Source: Natrinema gari JCM 14663
GTDB lineage: Archaea; Halobacteriota; Halobacteria; Halobacteriales; Natrialbaceae
Length of the DNA: 64,000 nucleotides
Reading direction: 5' to 3'
Assembly: GCF_000337175.1 (NCBI RefSeq)
Contig: NZ_AOIJ01000030.1
Location: 19,704 to 83,703, forward strand
The notes below the pieces were generated by a model that did not search any database, had not been told where the DNA came from, and saw only the letters and a program-made list of their open reading frames with translations. Shown here in pieces: positions 45,293 through 55,037 of this stretch. Each line of letters begins with the position of its first letter. The stretch's first letter is position 1. A program made the translations under genes and the position numbers.

Positions 45293-46348
45293 CTATCGCA
45301 GGCCGAGCGATGCGTCGGGATCGACGGGTTCGACGTCGCCGGCCGCCGCCGCTTCGTTATAGATGTAGCCCCACATGGCGAACGCGAGGTTCGCAGTGTA
45401 CGCCGTGAACACGAAGTACAGCGGAATCAGCAGGACGATACCGAAAACGGTGATCGCGAGGAGCACCGCAGCGATACTGGCCGCGATCGACAGGATGATC
45501 CAGAACACGAACAGGAGGACGACGCCCTTGAGATAGTGTCGCGAGAGCGCGAACTCGAGGAGGCGGCCGTTTGAAAACGTCTCGGTGAGGCTGCCCGTGC
45601 CGATCAGGACGGGGACGATCGCGCCGGCGACGTAGACGCACGCGAAGACGAGCAGCGTCCCGATCGCGAGGAGGGTGAGCATGAGCGCCGACGACTCCCC
45701 GACCACGGCTATCGCGCCGAGGAACGCGGCCACGAGCACACTGATTGCGAGTACGACGCCGAGATAGACGCCGACGAGGAGCAGGCCGTCCGTTCCCAGT
45801 CCACCCCAGTCGTCGAACGAGGGGACATCGCCGTCTCCCCGCGCCGCCGCGCGACCGACGCGATAGGAGTAGCCGTAGGAAAACAGCAGCGGCACGAGCA
45901 GAACGGACAAGAGAAGGAGGACGGAATCGATCAGCAGCGGCTTGCCGCCCTTCCCGAGCGGGAACGCAAACGAGAACTCGAAGATATCCCTGTCGTGGTA
46001 GCGCGGTTCCGACGCGGCGGTCGGCCCCGGTTCCCGGTGGGCCGTCGCCGCGCCACTGGTTGCCGTGGCATCGGCGCTCCCCCACCCGGAGTCGTCCTCC
46101 GTCGAATCAGTGCTCGACCACCCGGACGTATCGTCGCTTGCAGAAGTATCCGTTGTCCATCCGGACGTGTCAGTACGTGCCGAGTCGTTACTCGACCACC
46201 CGGACGTGTCGTCGCTTCCGGACTCGTCGGTCGACCAGCCCGACGCGGTTCCTGTGTCATTGTCCGCCCCGGTTAATTTCCCCCCACACTCCGGGCAGAG
46301 GATGGTCCCCGGTTCGTATTCCTCGTCACAGTCGTGACAGTACGACAT
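45293..46348 (-). CDS. Zinc-ribbon DUF4013-type membrane protein with SGW repeats
   Basis: 351 residues from ATG 46348. Residues 3-23 form a zinc ribbon (CHDC, CPEC). Residues about 35-90 are a tandem repeat of 12-13 residues beginning SGW (five units). A DUF4013-like membrane domain follows (about 115-330) with about six helices, including 'KPLLIDSVLLLLSVLLVPLLFSY' and 'LLLVGVYLGVVLAISVLVAAFLG'. Function is unknown; the repeat is probably a disordered extracellular or cytosolic linker. The ATG was chosen because the zinc ribbon starts there; the open frame upstream is basic. Confidence 0.78.
   Translation of the reverse strand: MSYCHDCDEEYEPGTILCPECGGKLTGADNDTGTASGWSTDESGSDDTSGWSSNDSARTDTSGWTTDTSASDDTSGWSSTDSTEDDSGWGSADATATSGAATAHREPGPTAASEPRYHDRDIFEFSFAFPLGKGGKPLLIDSVLLLLSVLLVPLLFSYGYSYRVGRAAARGDGDVPSFDDWGGLGTDGLLLVGVYLGVVLAISVLVAAFLGAIAVVGESSALMLTLLAIGTLLVFACVYVAGAIVPVLIGTGSLTETFSNGRLLEFALSRHYLKGVVLLFVFWIILSIAASIAAVLLAITVFGIVLLIPLYFVFTAYTANLAFAMWGYIYNEAAAAGDVEPVDPDASLGLR
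46082..46243 (-). repeat. Tandem repeat of about 39 bases inside the DUF4013-type gene
   Basis: Ser-Gly-Trp triplets recur at 46082-46090, 46118-46126, 46157-46165, 46196-46204 and 46235-46243. The unit is 39 bases (one of 36) and gives the 13-residue pattern SGW[ST][ST][DN]...D[DT]. Its in-frame nature suggests copy-number variation between strains. Confidence 0.8.
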
Positions 46349-46470
46349 GGGCAGGAATTCGTTCACGTTGGTATAGTAATTCTGTTCCCGATGACACTCG
46401 TCGTGACTGAAACGAGACGACGGCCAGGCGGACCACACGACGACATCGGAAGGTGACCGCGCGGAGACGG

Positions 46471-47004
46471 TTACGTCGCGGCCGGAACGTCGCCCTCGTC
46501 GCCCATCTGCCGGGCCGGGACGCCGGCAACCGTCGCTCCGGGCGGTACGTCGCGTGTCACCAGGGAGTTCGCCGCGACGCTTGCCCCCTCGCCGATCTCG
46601 ACGCCCGGGAGGACGATTGTGCCGGCCCCGATCATCGCCCGCTCGCCGACGACGACCTCGCCCGTTCGATACTCGTCCTGGAGGAACTCGTGACAGAGGA
46701 TCGTCGCGTCGTAGCCGACGATCGCGCCCGCCTCGACCGTGATCAAATCCGGCCAGAAGACATCCGGTGTCGCCTCGAGTCCCCACGAGACGCCCGCGCC
46801 GACCGTGACGCCGATCCGGCGGAGGAGCCAGCGCTTGAGTCGGAGGCTGGGCGAAATCCTGACGAGCCAGACGACGACGTAGTTGATCGCGACCCGGAGC
46901 GGGTTGCGAGCGGCGGTCCAGTGGGCCAGCGAGTTTCGCGGTCCGGGCGTCGCGTGACGCTCGAGGCGGTCGTGTCGCGGCGTCGGTTCGTCTGAAGCTG
47001 TCAC
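46471..47004 (-). CDS. Hexapeptide-repeat acyltransferase
   Basis: 177 residues from GTG 47004. The left-handed beta-helix repeats are visible as 'VGYDATILCHEF', 'VVVGERAMIGAGTIVLPGVEIGEGASVAANSLVTRDVPPGATVAGVPAR' (about residues 95-165). This is the maltose/galactoside O-acetyltransferase (LbH) type. A hydrophobic segment near 40-55 may bind the membrane. The sugar or acceptor is unknown. It lies 122 bases upstream of the zinc-ribbon DUF4013-type gene on the same strand and may share its transcript. Confidence 0.85.
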   Translation of the reverse strand: MTASDEPTPRHDRLERHATPGPRNSLAHWTAARNPLRVAINYVVVWLVRISPSLRLKRWLLRRIGVTVGAGVSWGLEATPDVFWPDLITVEAGAIVGYDATILCHEFLQDEYRTGEVVVGERAMIGAGTIVLPGVEIGEGASVAANSLVTRDVPPGATVAGVPARQMGDEGDVPAAT

Positions 47005-47101
47005 TGACTGTCACGTTAGACACAGTGGTACATCAAACCGAGCGATGCGGAGCCGGCTCTCGACGCGACGAGCGCGATCGAGTCGAACGAACGCCGGCCC
47101 G

Positions 47102-47911
47102 TCAGTCGCGCCCGTCCCGCGGGGCCGTGCGATCACCGGGGAGACCGACCAGCTCCCGGAACGCAGCGCCCGAGAGTGCACACCGGTAGGCGGGCTTGAA
47201 CATCATGTTCGCGCCGCCGGCCCGAACGTTCCACTCGTCGGCGATCTCTTCGCGCAAGTAGTACTGCGCCCGCTCGTTGCCATCCCTGACGTAGTAGTCG
47301 CTGAGCCGGATCGGATCGCGCTCGAAGAGGCCACCCGGCTCACGGCCGTCGACGATCACGACCGGCTTCTCGAGATACAACTCGCCGTCCCGGGCGCGTT
47401 TCGCGTGGGCGTTCGCCGGATGCGCCTCGAGAACGGCCGCGCGTTCGGCCGGCGGCGTGTCCGGACCGACGACGACCACGTCGTCAACGGTGATGTAGCC
47501 GATCAGGTAGCGGTGAGCGCGGTCCCCGCCGGGCCGTCGCAGACCGGCGTAGAACCCAACGACGTCGCCCGGCTCGAGCGCGCGCAGCCGCGAGACGTAG
47601 CCGCTGGTCCGGTGTTCACCGTACGTCAGCCCCTCGAAGTTCGGGTCCCGATGGAGCGGCCAGGACTCGAGGGCCTCACCGGTGACGGTTTCGGTCCCGT
47701 CGTGGACCGGCTGGGGGGTGATGCGGGTCGTCAGGTCCGCGGCAGTGCCGTCACCGGCTCGGAGCTCCCACGAACCGAGCGTTTCGGACTCGTCGGTCGC
47801 CCGCGTTTTCTCCGGGATCGGGACGTATTCGAACCGGCCGTCGTCGTAGAGCGGGGCCAGCGCGCCGACGTTCGTGCTGTCAGCGCCGACGCCAGCGAGA
47901 ACGACAGTCAT
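47102..47911 (-). CDS. Nmad3-like putative nucleotide modification protein
   Basis: 269 residues from ATG 47911. The N-terminus 'VVLAGVGADSTNVGALAPLYDDGRFEYVPIPEK' matches the Nmad3 (nucleotide-modification-associated domain 3) pattern I know from haloarchaeal annotation. A second conserved block is 'LEPGDVVGFYAGLRRPGGDRAHRYLIGYITVDDVVVV'. The domain was proposed from gene-neighbourhood analysis to act in biosynthesis or recognition of modified bases; no biochemical role is settled. No modification or restriction genes adjoin it here. The start was chosen by homology. Confidence 0.72.
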   Translation of the reverse strand: MTVVLAGVGADSTNVGALAPLYDDGRFEYVPIPEKTRATDESETLGSWELRAGDGTAADLTTRITPQPVHDGTETVTGEALESWPLHRDPNFEGLTYGEHRTSGYVSRLRALEPGDVVGFYAGLRRPGGDRAHRYLIGYITVDDVVVVGPDTPPAERAAVLEAHPANAHAKRARDGELYLEKPVVIVDGREPGGLFERDPIRLSDYYVRDGNERAQYYLREEIADEWNVRAGGANMMFKPAYRCALSGAAFRELVGLPGDRTAPRDGRD

Positions 47912-48297
47912 GGCTTCGTCTCCGTCGATCGGATCGACGGGGCGATAAAGCCGCCGATCGGTCGCCGAACCCCGCCGGCGGTGTCGTCGCGACTGGCTGT
48001 CACGGGCGGTCCACGCCGTCTCGCTCTCCGGCAACCGACTCGAGGCGAAGACGGCGCTTTCGCGGGGGCACGGACCGACTCGAGCCGCTCGACACGCTTC
48101 CGAACGGCTCGGGGCCGGGCTCTTCGAACAGCAGGCCCGACCTCGGTACTGAGGGCGTGGATACGGAACGTGGCCCCAGACCGCCGCCGCGGACCGATCG
48201 GATTCATCTTCTTGCTGTAGCGAGGAAAACCACTCCCCTTAGGGCGGGCGAGGATGTCACAACAACTGTTATCGGGACGGCCGTTCCAAAGCCGCGT
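47912..48297. other. Divergent intergenic region
   Basis: 386 bases between the Nmad3-like gene and the MBL-fold gene. Two promoters must lie here. The only AT-rich stretch is near 48255-48300. I see no RNA gene or credible small ORF. Confidence 0.5.
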
Positions 48298-49032
48298 ATG
48301 CGTGTCACCTTTCTCGGCACGGGCAGCGCGATGCCCACCGGCGAACGCTTTCAGGCGGGGATTCTCGTGCAGGACGATGGCCGAACGCTGCTGCTAGATT
48401 GCGGTGCCGGCGTGCTCCAGCGACTCCAACAGTCCGGCGTCGGCTACGAGAACGTCTCGACCGTCCTCCTGACCCATCACCATCTCGACCACGTCGCCGA
48501 TCTGCTGCCGCTGTTGAAGGCCCGCTGGCTCGCCGGCGAGGACCACCTCGAGATCGTCGGTCCGCAGGGGACCAAGGGGTTGGTCGACGATCTGCTTTCG
48601 GTCTACGACTACATGCAGGACAAAGTCGACCTGCAGGTTCGAGAGGTCGTTCCCGGTGACTTTTCGGTGGCGGGATTCGATGTCGCCGCCTACGAGACGC
48701 GCCATTCGCTGCCATGTTTGGCCTACCGGTTCGACGACCGCTTTACCTTCAGCGGCGACAGCGAGGCCTTCGCCGGGCTGGCGAACTTCGCGGAGGGATC
48801 GGCGATCCTCGCCCACGATTGCTCGTTCCCCGACGATGTCGACGTCTCTAACCACCCGACGCCCGAGACGCTGGGTCGACAACTGGACGGCCGCGACATC
48901 GGGCGCGTCTACCTGACCCACCTCTATCCCCACACCGACGGCCGCCACGAGGAGATGCTCGAGTCGATCGGTGCCCACTACGACGGCGATGTCCGGTTCG
49001 CCGAGGACCTCATGACGGTTTCTATCGAGTAG
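48298..49032 (+). CDS. RNase Z-like MBL-fold hydrolase
   Basis: 244 residues. 'FLGTGSAMPTGERFQAGILV' opens the protein and 'LTHHHLDHVADLLPLL' (HHxDH near residue 62) is the zinc motif of the RNase Z/arylsulfatase branch. 'FSGDSEAF' supplies the bridging Asp and 'HLYPH' a C-terminal His. The tRNA-binding exosite loop of true RNase Z is short or absent, so a general MBL hydrolase is as likely as tRNA 3' processing. No partner gene is coupled to it. Confidence 0.85.
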   Translation: MRVTFLGTGSAMPTGERFQAGILVQDDGRTLLLDCGAGVLQRLQQSGVGYENVSTVLLTHHHLDHVADLLPLLKARWLAGEDHLEIVGPQGTKGLVDDLLSVYDYMQDKVDLQVREVVPGDFSVAGFDVAAYETRHSLPCLAYRFDDRFTFSGDSEAFAGLANFAEGSAILAHDCSFPDDVDVSNHPTPETLGRQLDGRDIGRVYLTHLYPHTDGRHEEMLESIGAHYDGDVRFAEDLMTVSIE

Positions 49033-49247
49033 CCGCGCCGATCGCCGCCCGAATCGCTGCCTCTGAGTCTCGTTGTGCAACGACCACGAAGTACTGACAG
49101 TCGTGACCGTGTGAGTTTATTCTATTCCACTATCTGTAATATCAATCCATCTAGTAGACGGAACACGTATGTACCGCCGCGTTTGTAGGATCGTAACAAC
49201 AGTATGGCTCCCACCGATGAGACGAACACGAACGGAGCGGTGACCGA

Positions 49248-52200
49248 ATGAGCGTTCCCGACCGGCTCGCGGACGCGATCACCACGCACACACGACTCGT
49301 ACTCGTGGTCCTCCTCGTCTCGACGGCGTTGATCGGTGCCGGCATGCCGATGGTCGACGACGACTCCTCGCTCGACCAGTTCGAGAGCGACTCGGCGGAA
49401 GCGAACGCCCTCGAGCGCATCAACGAGAACTTCACGAGCCAGCAACAGGAGAACACGACCAGCGTACAGCTGATCACGCGCGGCGACGACGTTCTCACGA
49501 GGGAGTCGCTGCGCTCGTCGCTCGAACTCCAGCAGGAACTCCGGGCGAACGAGTCGATCGAGTCGACGCTCGCCGAGAACCAGTCGATCACCGGCATCGA
49601 GAACCTCGTCGCCATCACGGCGATCAGAACCGAGCGGGCCGCCGACCTGAACGAGACGAGAGCGGGTCTCGAGGACGGCCTCAACGAGACGGTCGAGTTG
49701 CAGCGGCAGTACGAGGCGTTGAACCAGTCGGTCGAGCGTAGTTCGACTGACGCACCGACAGCAACCGCTTCGACTACCGCGTCCGCCGAAAACGCCTCGG
49801 CCAGCGAGTCGACTACGGACACTTCGACCACCGAATCCGCCGAAAACGCCTCGAGTAGCGAGTCGACCGAACCCGACTCCATCAGCGAGGACGAATACCG
49901 GATTCGATCGGCCGACCTCGAGGCGCAGTTCGATGTCGTCGTCGCAAACGCGACGGCGGGGCTCACCGAGGCCCAGACGGCCCAGTATGCGTCTGCAGTT
50001 CAGGAGGTGCGGGAGATCGAATCGCAGCGCGCCGAGCTCCGGTCGGAAACGGCGACCCCGGTGGACGACTCCGACTATCAGCGGCTCTCCGCGCGACTCG
50101 AGGAGGCGTATCGGGCCGGCACGGCCGGCGTACTCGAGGACGAGTACGCGGCGCTGGACCGTGAGGACCGGCCGCCACTCGACGAGCAGATCGCGGCGCT
50201 CGAGGACCTAAGCGACGAGGAGTACGAGCGTACCCTCGAGCGCACGCTTCCGTCGAACGGCTCCGACGACAGCGTCGCGACCGCGTTACTGCCTTCCTCC
50301 TACGAGCCCGGACGGACCGCGGCCGACGCGCGGCTGACCTCCGTGATCCAGTCGACGGCCGCCGGCGACGCGAGCGGCATGGAAGCCGGCGCGGTCAGCG
50401 ATCGAATCGTCGAGAGTCAACTCGACATTCGCGACCTGGCGGAGAGCCAGGAGCAGTCGTATCTCGTCTTCGGCGGCGGTCTCATGACCGACGAGATCGA
50501 CCGGTCGATGGGCGACAGTCTCGCTATCGTCGGGCCGCTCGCGCTCCTGTTCGTCGTGGTCGCGCTGGTCGTCGCCTACCGCGACCTGCTCGATATCGTC
50601 CTCGGAATCATCGGCATCGTCGCCGTCCTCGTCTGGACGTTCGGCGTCATGGGCTGGGCCGGAATCGCGTTCAACCAGATGTTCGTGGCAGTACCGGTGC
50701 TGTTGATCGGGCTCTCGATCGATTACGCGATCCACGTCTTCATGCGCCACCGGGAACAGCGCGCGGCCGACGGTCCTGACGGGACGGTCCGCGGCTCGAT
50801 GACGGTCGCGCTCGCAGGCGTCGGTGTCGCCCTCGTCTGGGTGACCGCCACGACCGTCATCGGCTTCCTCTCGAACCTCGTCAGCCCGATCGGCCCCATT
50901 CGGGAGTTCGGCATCGTCAGCGCGGTCGGGATCGTCGCCGCGCTGATCGTCTTCGGCGCGTTGATCCCCGCCGCCAAGATCGAACTCGACGAGTTCCTCG
51001 AAGGCCGTGGCCTCGACCGCCGCAAGCGAGCCTTCGGGACCGGCGATAGCCGTTTCGGCGACGTGCTCGCCATCGGCGCGACCGCCGCCCGGAAAGCCCC
51101 GCTTGCCGTCCTTCTCGTCGCTCTCCTGCTCTCCGCGGGCGGTGTCTACGGTGCGACGCAGGTCGACACCAGCTTCGAACAGGAGGACTTCATCGCTGAC
51201 AGCCCGCCGGACTGGACCGACTCTCTGCCCGGGCCGGCACAGCCCGGCGAGTATCAGGCCAAAGACGACCTCGAGTACGTCAACCAGCATTTCCAGCGCC
51301 AGGACAGTCAGGCACAGCTCCTCGTCGAGGGGAACGTGACCGATCCCGACGCGCTCGAGCGGATGGACGTCGCTCGAGCGGAGATCGCCGTGGACGACGA
51401 TGTCGTCTACACGCTGGCGACCGGCGACGAGGACGTTCAGGACCCGCTCTCGACGATGGAACGGGTCGCGAGACAGAACGAGTCGTTCAACGAGTCGTTC
51501 ACCGCGGCCGACACCGATGACGACAACGTCCCCGACGTGAACGTGTCGGCGCTATACGACCAGCTCTTCGAGATCGACGGGGAGGCTGCAACGCAGGTCC
51601 TCCATCGAACCGACGACGGAGAGTACCAGTCGGCGCGGCTGATTATCGCCGTACAGGGCGACGCCGCGAACAGTGAGACGACACGCGAGATGCGCGATAT
51701 CGCCGGCACCATCGAGGACGGCAGCGACGGCCGCTGGAGCGCCACCGCGACCGGCGACCCGATCGTCGGGTACGTCGTCGAGCAGGACCTGCTCGATACC
51801 GTCCTCGAGAGCCTGCTGCTCACGCTCGTGGCGGTCTTCGTCTTCCTGACCGTCGCCTACCGGCTGACGGGGAGCAGCGCGACGCTGGGGATCGTGACGT
51901 TGCTCCCGGTCGCGTTCTCGGTGAGTTGGATTCTGGGGACGATGTACTGGATCGGCATGCCGTTTAACGTCCTGACGGGGATGATTACGAGTCTCACGAT
52001 CGGACTCGGCGTCGCCTACAGCATCCACGTCAGCGACCGCTACGCGCTCGAACTCGAGCGGCAGGGCAACGTCTGGGCGGCGCTTCGGACGACCGTTACC
52101 GGGACCGGGGGCGCGTTGCTCGGCAGCGCGGCCACGACCGTCGGCGGGTTCGGCACGCTCGCGCTCGCGATCCTCCCGGCACTCCAGCAGTTCGGGATCA

Positions 52201-52379
52201 TCACTGCGCTGACGATCACGTACGCGTTCCTCGCGAGCGTTGTCGTGCTCCCGGCGTTGTTGGTCCTGTGGACGCGGTACTTCGGACCGGACGTCTCGTT
52301 CGACCCGTCCGAGCTGCAGCCGGGAACGCCGACCGCGAGCGACGGCGGCATCGACTCGACTCGAGGTGACGACGAGTGA
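49248..52379 (+). CDS. RND superfamily (MMPL-type) exporter
   Basis: 1043 residues. N-terminal helix (about 16-36), a large extracellular domain (about 37-415), a six-helix bundle (about 420-600), a second extracellular domain (about 640-830) and a second bundle (about 835-1025). The sterol-sensing-like segments 'VPVLLIGLSIDYAIHVFMRHREQR' and 'GMITSLTIGLGVAYSIHVSDRYALE' are the paired TM4 regions with the Asp-Tyr or Ala-Tyr motifs of MMPL proteins. Substrates are unknown; lipids or hydrophobic compounds are likely. The TrmB-family regulator downstream overlaps by 4 bases, so it probably controls this exporter. A Ser/Thr/Ala linker is partly duplicated. Confidence 0.93.
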   Translation: MSVPDRLADAITTHTRLVLVVLLVSTALIGAGMPMVDDDSSLDQFESDSAEANALERINENFTSQQQENTTSVQLITRGDDVLTRESLRSSLELQQELRANESIESTLAENQSITGIENLVAITAIRTERAADLNETRAGLEDGLNETVELQRQYEALNQSVERSSTDAPTATASTTASAENASASESTTDTSTTESAENASSSESTEPDSISEDEYRIRSADLEAQFDVVVANATAGLTEAQTAQYASAVQEVREIESQRAELRSETATPVDDSDYQRLSARLEEAYRAGTAGVLEDEYAALDREDRPPLDEQIAALEDLSDEEYERTLERTLPSNGSDDSVATALLPSSYEPGRTAADARLTSVIQSTAAGDASGMEAGAVSDRIVESQLDIRDLAESQEQSYLVFGGGLMTDEIDRSMGDSLAIVGPLALLFVVVALVVAYRDLLDIVLGIIGIVAVLVWTFGVMGWAGIAFNQMFVAVPVLLIGLSIDYAIHVFMRHREQRAADGPDGTVRGSMTVALAGVGVALVWVTATTVIGFLSNLVSPIGPIREFGIVSAVGIVAALIVFGALIPAAKIELDEFLEGRGLDRRKRAFGTGDSRFGDVLAIGATAARKAPLAVLLVALLLSAGGVYGATQVDTSFEQEDFIADSPPDWTDSLPGPAQPGEYQAKDDLEYVNQHFQRQDSQAQLLVEGNVTDPDALERMDVARAEIAVDDDVVYTLATGDEDVQDPLSTMERVARQNESFNESFTAADTDDDNVPDVNVSALYDQLFEIDGEAATQVLHRTDDGEYQSARLIIAVQGDAANSETTREMRDIAGTIEDGSDGRWSATATGDPIVGYVVEQDLLDTVLESLLLTLVAVFVFLTVAYRLTGSSATLGIVTLLPVAFSVSWILGTMYWIGMPFNVLTGMITSLTIGLGVAYSIHVSDRYALELERQGNVWAALRTTVTGTGGALLGSAATTVGGFGTLALAILPALQQFGIITALTITYAFLASVVVLPALLVLWTRYFGPDVSFDPSELQPGTPTASDGGIDSTRGDDE
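49782..49889 (+). repeat. 54-base tandem duplication within the exporter gene
   Basis: The 18-base core TCCGCCGAAAACGCCTCG occurs at 49782-49799 and 49836-49853, each followed shortly by AGCGAGTCGAC. The period of 54 bases (18 codons) encodes the Ser/Thr-rich 'ESAENAS' linker of the first extracellular domain. Outside the core the copies have diverged. Confidence 0.75.
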
Positions 52380-53131
52380 GCGGCGACGAAACCGCGGCCA
52401 TCGACGCCTTCGAACAACTGGGTCTCACCAGCTACGAGGCCAAGGTGTTCATCGCACTGCATCGGTTGAGCGCGGGCACGGCCAGGGACATCGCCGACAT
52501 CACGGACGTGCCGCGCTCGCAGGTCTACAGCGTCGCCGAGAGCTTGGAGGACCGCGGCCTGCTCGAGGTCCAGCAGTCGAACCCGATTCGGTACCGCCCG
52601 GTCAGCGTCGAGGAGGCTCGAGAGACGCTGCGGAGCCAGTTCGAGCGAGAACAGGAGCGGGCGTTCGAATACGTCGCAGCCGTCGAACGCGAACCCGAGG
52701 GTGAAGAAACCCGAGAGGACATCTGGACGGTTCGCGGACGGGATCGCGTCGACGACCGGACGGTCGACATCCTCTCACAGGCCGAGCAGCGGATCGTCTT
52801 CGGGACCCGCCTCCCGGAATTCGTCACGCCGCCGATCGAACGGACGCTCGCCGAGCGCGCGGCGGCCGGCGTCTCGGTCTCCGTCGTGAGCGGCCGGGAC
52901 GCCGTCCGGGAGCAGTTCGCCGCCGTTGACGGCGTCACCATCGAACGTCCGCCGGCCCACCGGACGGACGATCAGCGGTCGGGTCGGATCGTCATCGCCG
53001 ACGACGACGGCATCCTGCTGAGCGTCCGGGGCGGCGCGGACGGCGAAACCGCGATCTGGAGTTCGGGCTCGCTGTTTGCCTCCGTGCTCATCCAACTGAT
53101 CGAAGCCAGCGACGAGCTAGCCGTCGAGTGA
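52376..53131 (+). CDS. TrmB-family transcriptional regulator
   Basis: 251 residues from GTG 52376, which overlaps the exporter stop (GTGA). The N-terminal TrmB winged helix (about 8-75: 'LGLTSYEAKVFIALHRLSAGTARDIADITDVPRSQVYSVAESLEDRGLLEV') is followed by a C-terminal PLD-like fold ('TPPIERTLAERAAAGVSVSVVSGRD', 'GRIVIADDDGILLSVRGG'). Typical TrmB proteins respond to sugars; short haloarchaeal forms sense other ligands. Coupling to the RND exporter suggests local efflux control. The operator was not found. Confidence 0.9.
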   Translation: MSGDETAAIDAFEQLGLTSYEAKVFIALHRLSAGTARDIADITDVPRSQVYSVAESLEDRGLLEVQQSNPIRYRPVSVEEARETLRSQFEREQERAFEYVAAVEREPEGEETREDIWTVRGRDRVDDRTVDILSQAEQRIVFGTRLPEFVTPPIERTLAERAAAGVSVSVVSGRDAVREQFAAVDGVTIERPPAHRTDDQRSGRIVIADDDGILLSVRGGADGETAIWSSGSLFASVLIQLIEASDELAVE

Positions 53132-53158
53132 GCGCACGGCCCCGCGGGCGTCGGCCGC

Positions 53159-54226
53159 TCACTCGAGGCGATATCGCAACAGTGCCGCGATCCCGCCGAG
53201 GTTCGAGAGCTGCTGGCCGGGGGGGAACTCGCTCGAGAAGACCGTCACCTCGCCGCCTTTCTGCTCGGTCGTCCGGACGATGTCGTCGACGCTGATCGCC
53301 CACTCGCCGTCGGGTCCGCGTTCCCGCTGCAATCGATCGTCGAGCACGAGCAGGCGTTCGATCGCGCCGAACTCCGCGGCCTGTTTGACCTGTTCGGGAC
53401 CGTACGCCGCCTTCGCGCCGTCGGCGATGCGCCGCGTGAGTTCGTCGATGTACTCGGCCTCGCTCTCGATGCGAGTCTCCTCCTGGACGTCCGCGACCGC
53501 GCCGCGTTTGAGCACCTCGTGGACCCCGCGGTCGCCGACGGCCGCCGTGTCGACCATCGTGACCAGGTCGGCCACGTCGCGTTCGTTCTCCTCGAGATAC
53601 TTGTAGGCGTCTTGCTTCGTAAAGCCCGGCCCCGCGAGGATGATCGCGTCGACCTCGAGGCGTTTGAGGACCGTCGCAAGTTCGTCGAACAGTTCCGAGC
53701 GCCCGCGTGCGTACTCGCCTTTGCCGGTCGTGCCGGTGATCGTCGCCCGCTCCTCGGTGCCGTACTGGGCGACGGTGTGGACATGGGCCTGTCCCTCCTC
53801 GACGGTCGCGATCGCCACGTCCGGGTTCTCAGTGGCTTCCTCGGCCTCCTCGAGACGGGCCGTCTGATCGGGTTTGAACCGCTTCTCGATCGAGAGTTCG
53901 TCGCGCGGTTCCACGTTGAGGGTGTGATGAAAGTGCAACTGATCCTCGCGCGAACAGGCGACGATCTCGCCGCCGACCCGCAGCCGATTGGCGAACTTGT
54001 GGAACTCGACGGTCTCGACGGCGAGTGCCACCCACATGTGCTCGCGTTCGCCGCCAGTGTCGCGCATCTGATCGTCGTTGCGCTGAATGCGCCGGGTCGT
54101 ATCGCCCGCGACGCGGTCGCCGGGCTCGAGGACGTACTGTAAGTGCCAGAGGTCGTCGACGCTCTCGGGGACGACCGTCACCCGTTCGCGGCCGCCCTCG
54201 ACCTGCTCCCGGTCTTTGATCTGCAT
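53159..54226 (-). CDS. pelA: Pelota (aRF1-like ribosome rescue factor)
   Basis: 355 residues. It binds stalled ribosomes in the A site with aEF1A/aABCE1 and starts no-go or non-stop rescue. The N-terminal Sm-like domain (about 1-125) includes '[19 protein letters not shown]' and '[23 protein letters not shown]'. The central domain lacks the GGQ of release factors, as it should. The C-terminal domain ends '[26 protein letters not shown]'. The preceding TrmB gene converges and is only 27 bases away. Confidence 0.97.
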   Translation of the reverse strand: MQIKDREQVEGGRERVTVVPESVDDLWHLQYVLEPGDRVAGDTTRRIQRNDDQMRDTGGEREHMWVALAVETVEFHKFANRLRVGGEIVACSREDQLHFHHTLNVEPRDELSIEKRFKPDQTARLEEAEEATENPDVAIATVEEGQAHVHTVAQYGTEERATITGTTGKGEYARGRSELFDELATVLKRLEVDAIILAGPGFTKQDAYKYLEENERDVADLVTMVDTAAVGDRGVHEVLKRGAVADVQEETRIESEAEYIDELTRRIADGAKAAYGPEQVKQAAEFGAIERLLVLDDRLQRERGPDGEWAISVDDIVRTTEQKGGEVTVFSSEFPPGQQLSNLGGIAALLRYRLE

Positions 54227-54419
54227 GGGAGTTCGTTTGCAGGGTGACGGTAAGTGGACTGCGATCGGGTCGTCTCGATCGGCGACGCGCTCGCGCTTCG
54301 GTGGACGTTCGATCCCCCTGCGCTCGGGAGGGATCGTGACCGGCGACGTTCCATGTTACTTGCCCACGTCTTTCACAGTTAGGGGCTGCGGCTATCCGCG
54401 TTGCGCGCCAACACTACCT

Positions 54420-55037
54420 ATGAACCTCGGACACATTTCCCAACTCGAAGACTTCGGCACCCGGTCGCTTGTCACCCACGCGATCATGGCGGTGACGTTT
54501 ACCAGTGCGATCGCCGTCGGGCTGTTCGTCGACGGTCAGGTCGGCCTCGTCTCGTTCGTCGCGTTCCTCAACTTCACCGCCGGCGTGTGGGTCGCACAGT
54601 CGACGCACTCGCTCGGCAACGCCCGAACCGACGATTCCTACGACGGGATTCTGTCGGTGTTGTTCGATACGACCGGCGAGAAGACCTACCACGGGTTCGA
54701 TACCGGCCGACTCGCGCGACTGCTCACGCTGATCGCGGCCGTGACGGCGGTTTCGCTGCTGGTCTCCGGACAGGTCCTCTCCGGTACGGTCGCCTCGATC
54801 GGTGCCGTCGCGATCGGCGTCGTCGCGCTCGTGACCGCGATGGTCGGGTTCCTGATCGCGATGGGGTCGTCCTACGATGCGGCCGAGCGCCGAGCGGTCC
54901 GCAACATCGACCGCACCGACGAGGACACCGACCCGGAACAGTCGCCCATCCCGACGACCGAGTTCGACGACGCCTCCGATATCCGCATCTCGATTCACGA
55001 GATGCACATGGACGACTCGGCCGCGAAACGACGGTAA
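54420..55037 (+). CDS. Four-helix membrane protein, unknown
   Basis: 205 residues from ATG 54420. Predicted helices at about 20-37, 40-60, 99-119 and 124-146. An acidic C-terminal tail (about 155-205) ends 'IRISIHEMHMDDSAAKRR'. No catalytic motif. The pattern resembles haloarchaeal paralogous membrane proteins of unknown role. It is divergent from pelA, so its promoter lies in the 193 bases between them. Confidence 0.7.
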   Translation: MNLGHISQLEDFGTRSLVTHAIMAVTFTSAIAVGLFVDGQVGLVSFVAFLNFTAGVWVAQSTHSLGNARTDDSYDGILSVLFDTTGEKTYHGFDTGRLARLLTLIAAVTAVSLLVSGQVLSGTVASIGAVAIGVVALVTAMVGFLIAMGSSYDAAERRAVRNIDRTDEDTDPEQSPIPTTEFDDASDIRISIHEMHMDDSAAKRR

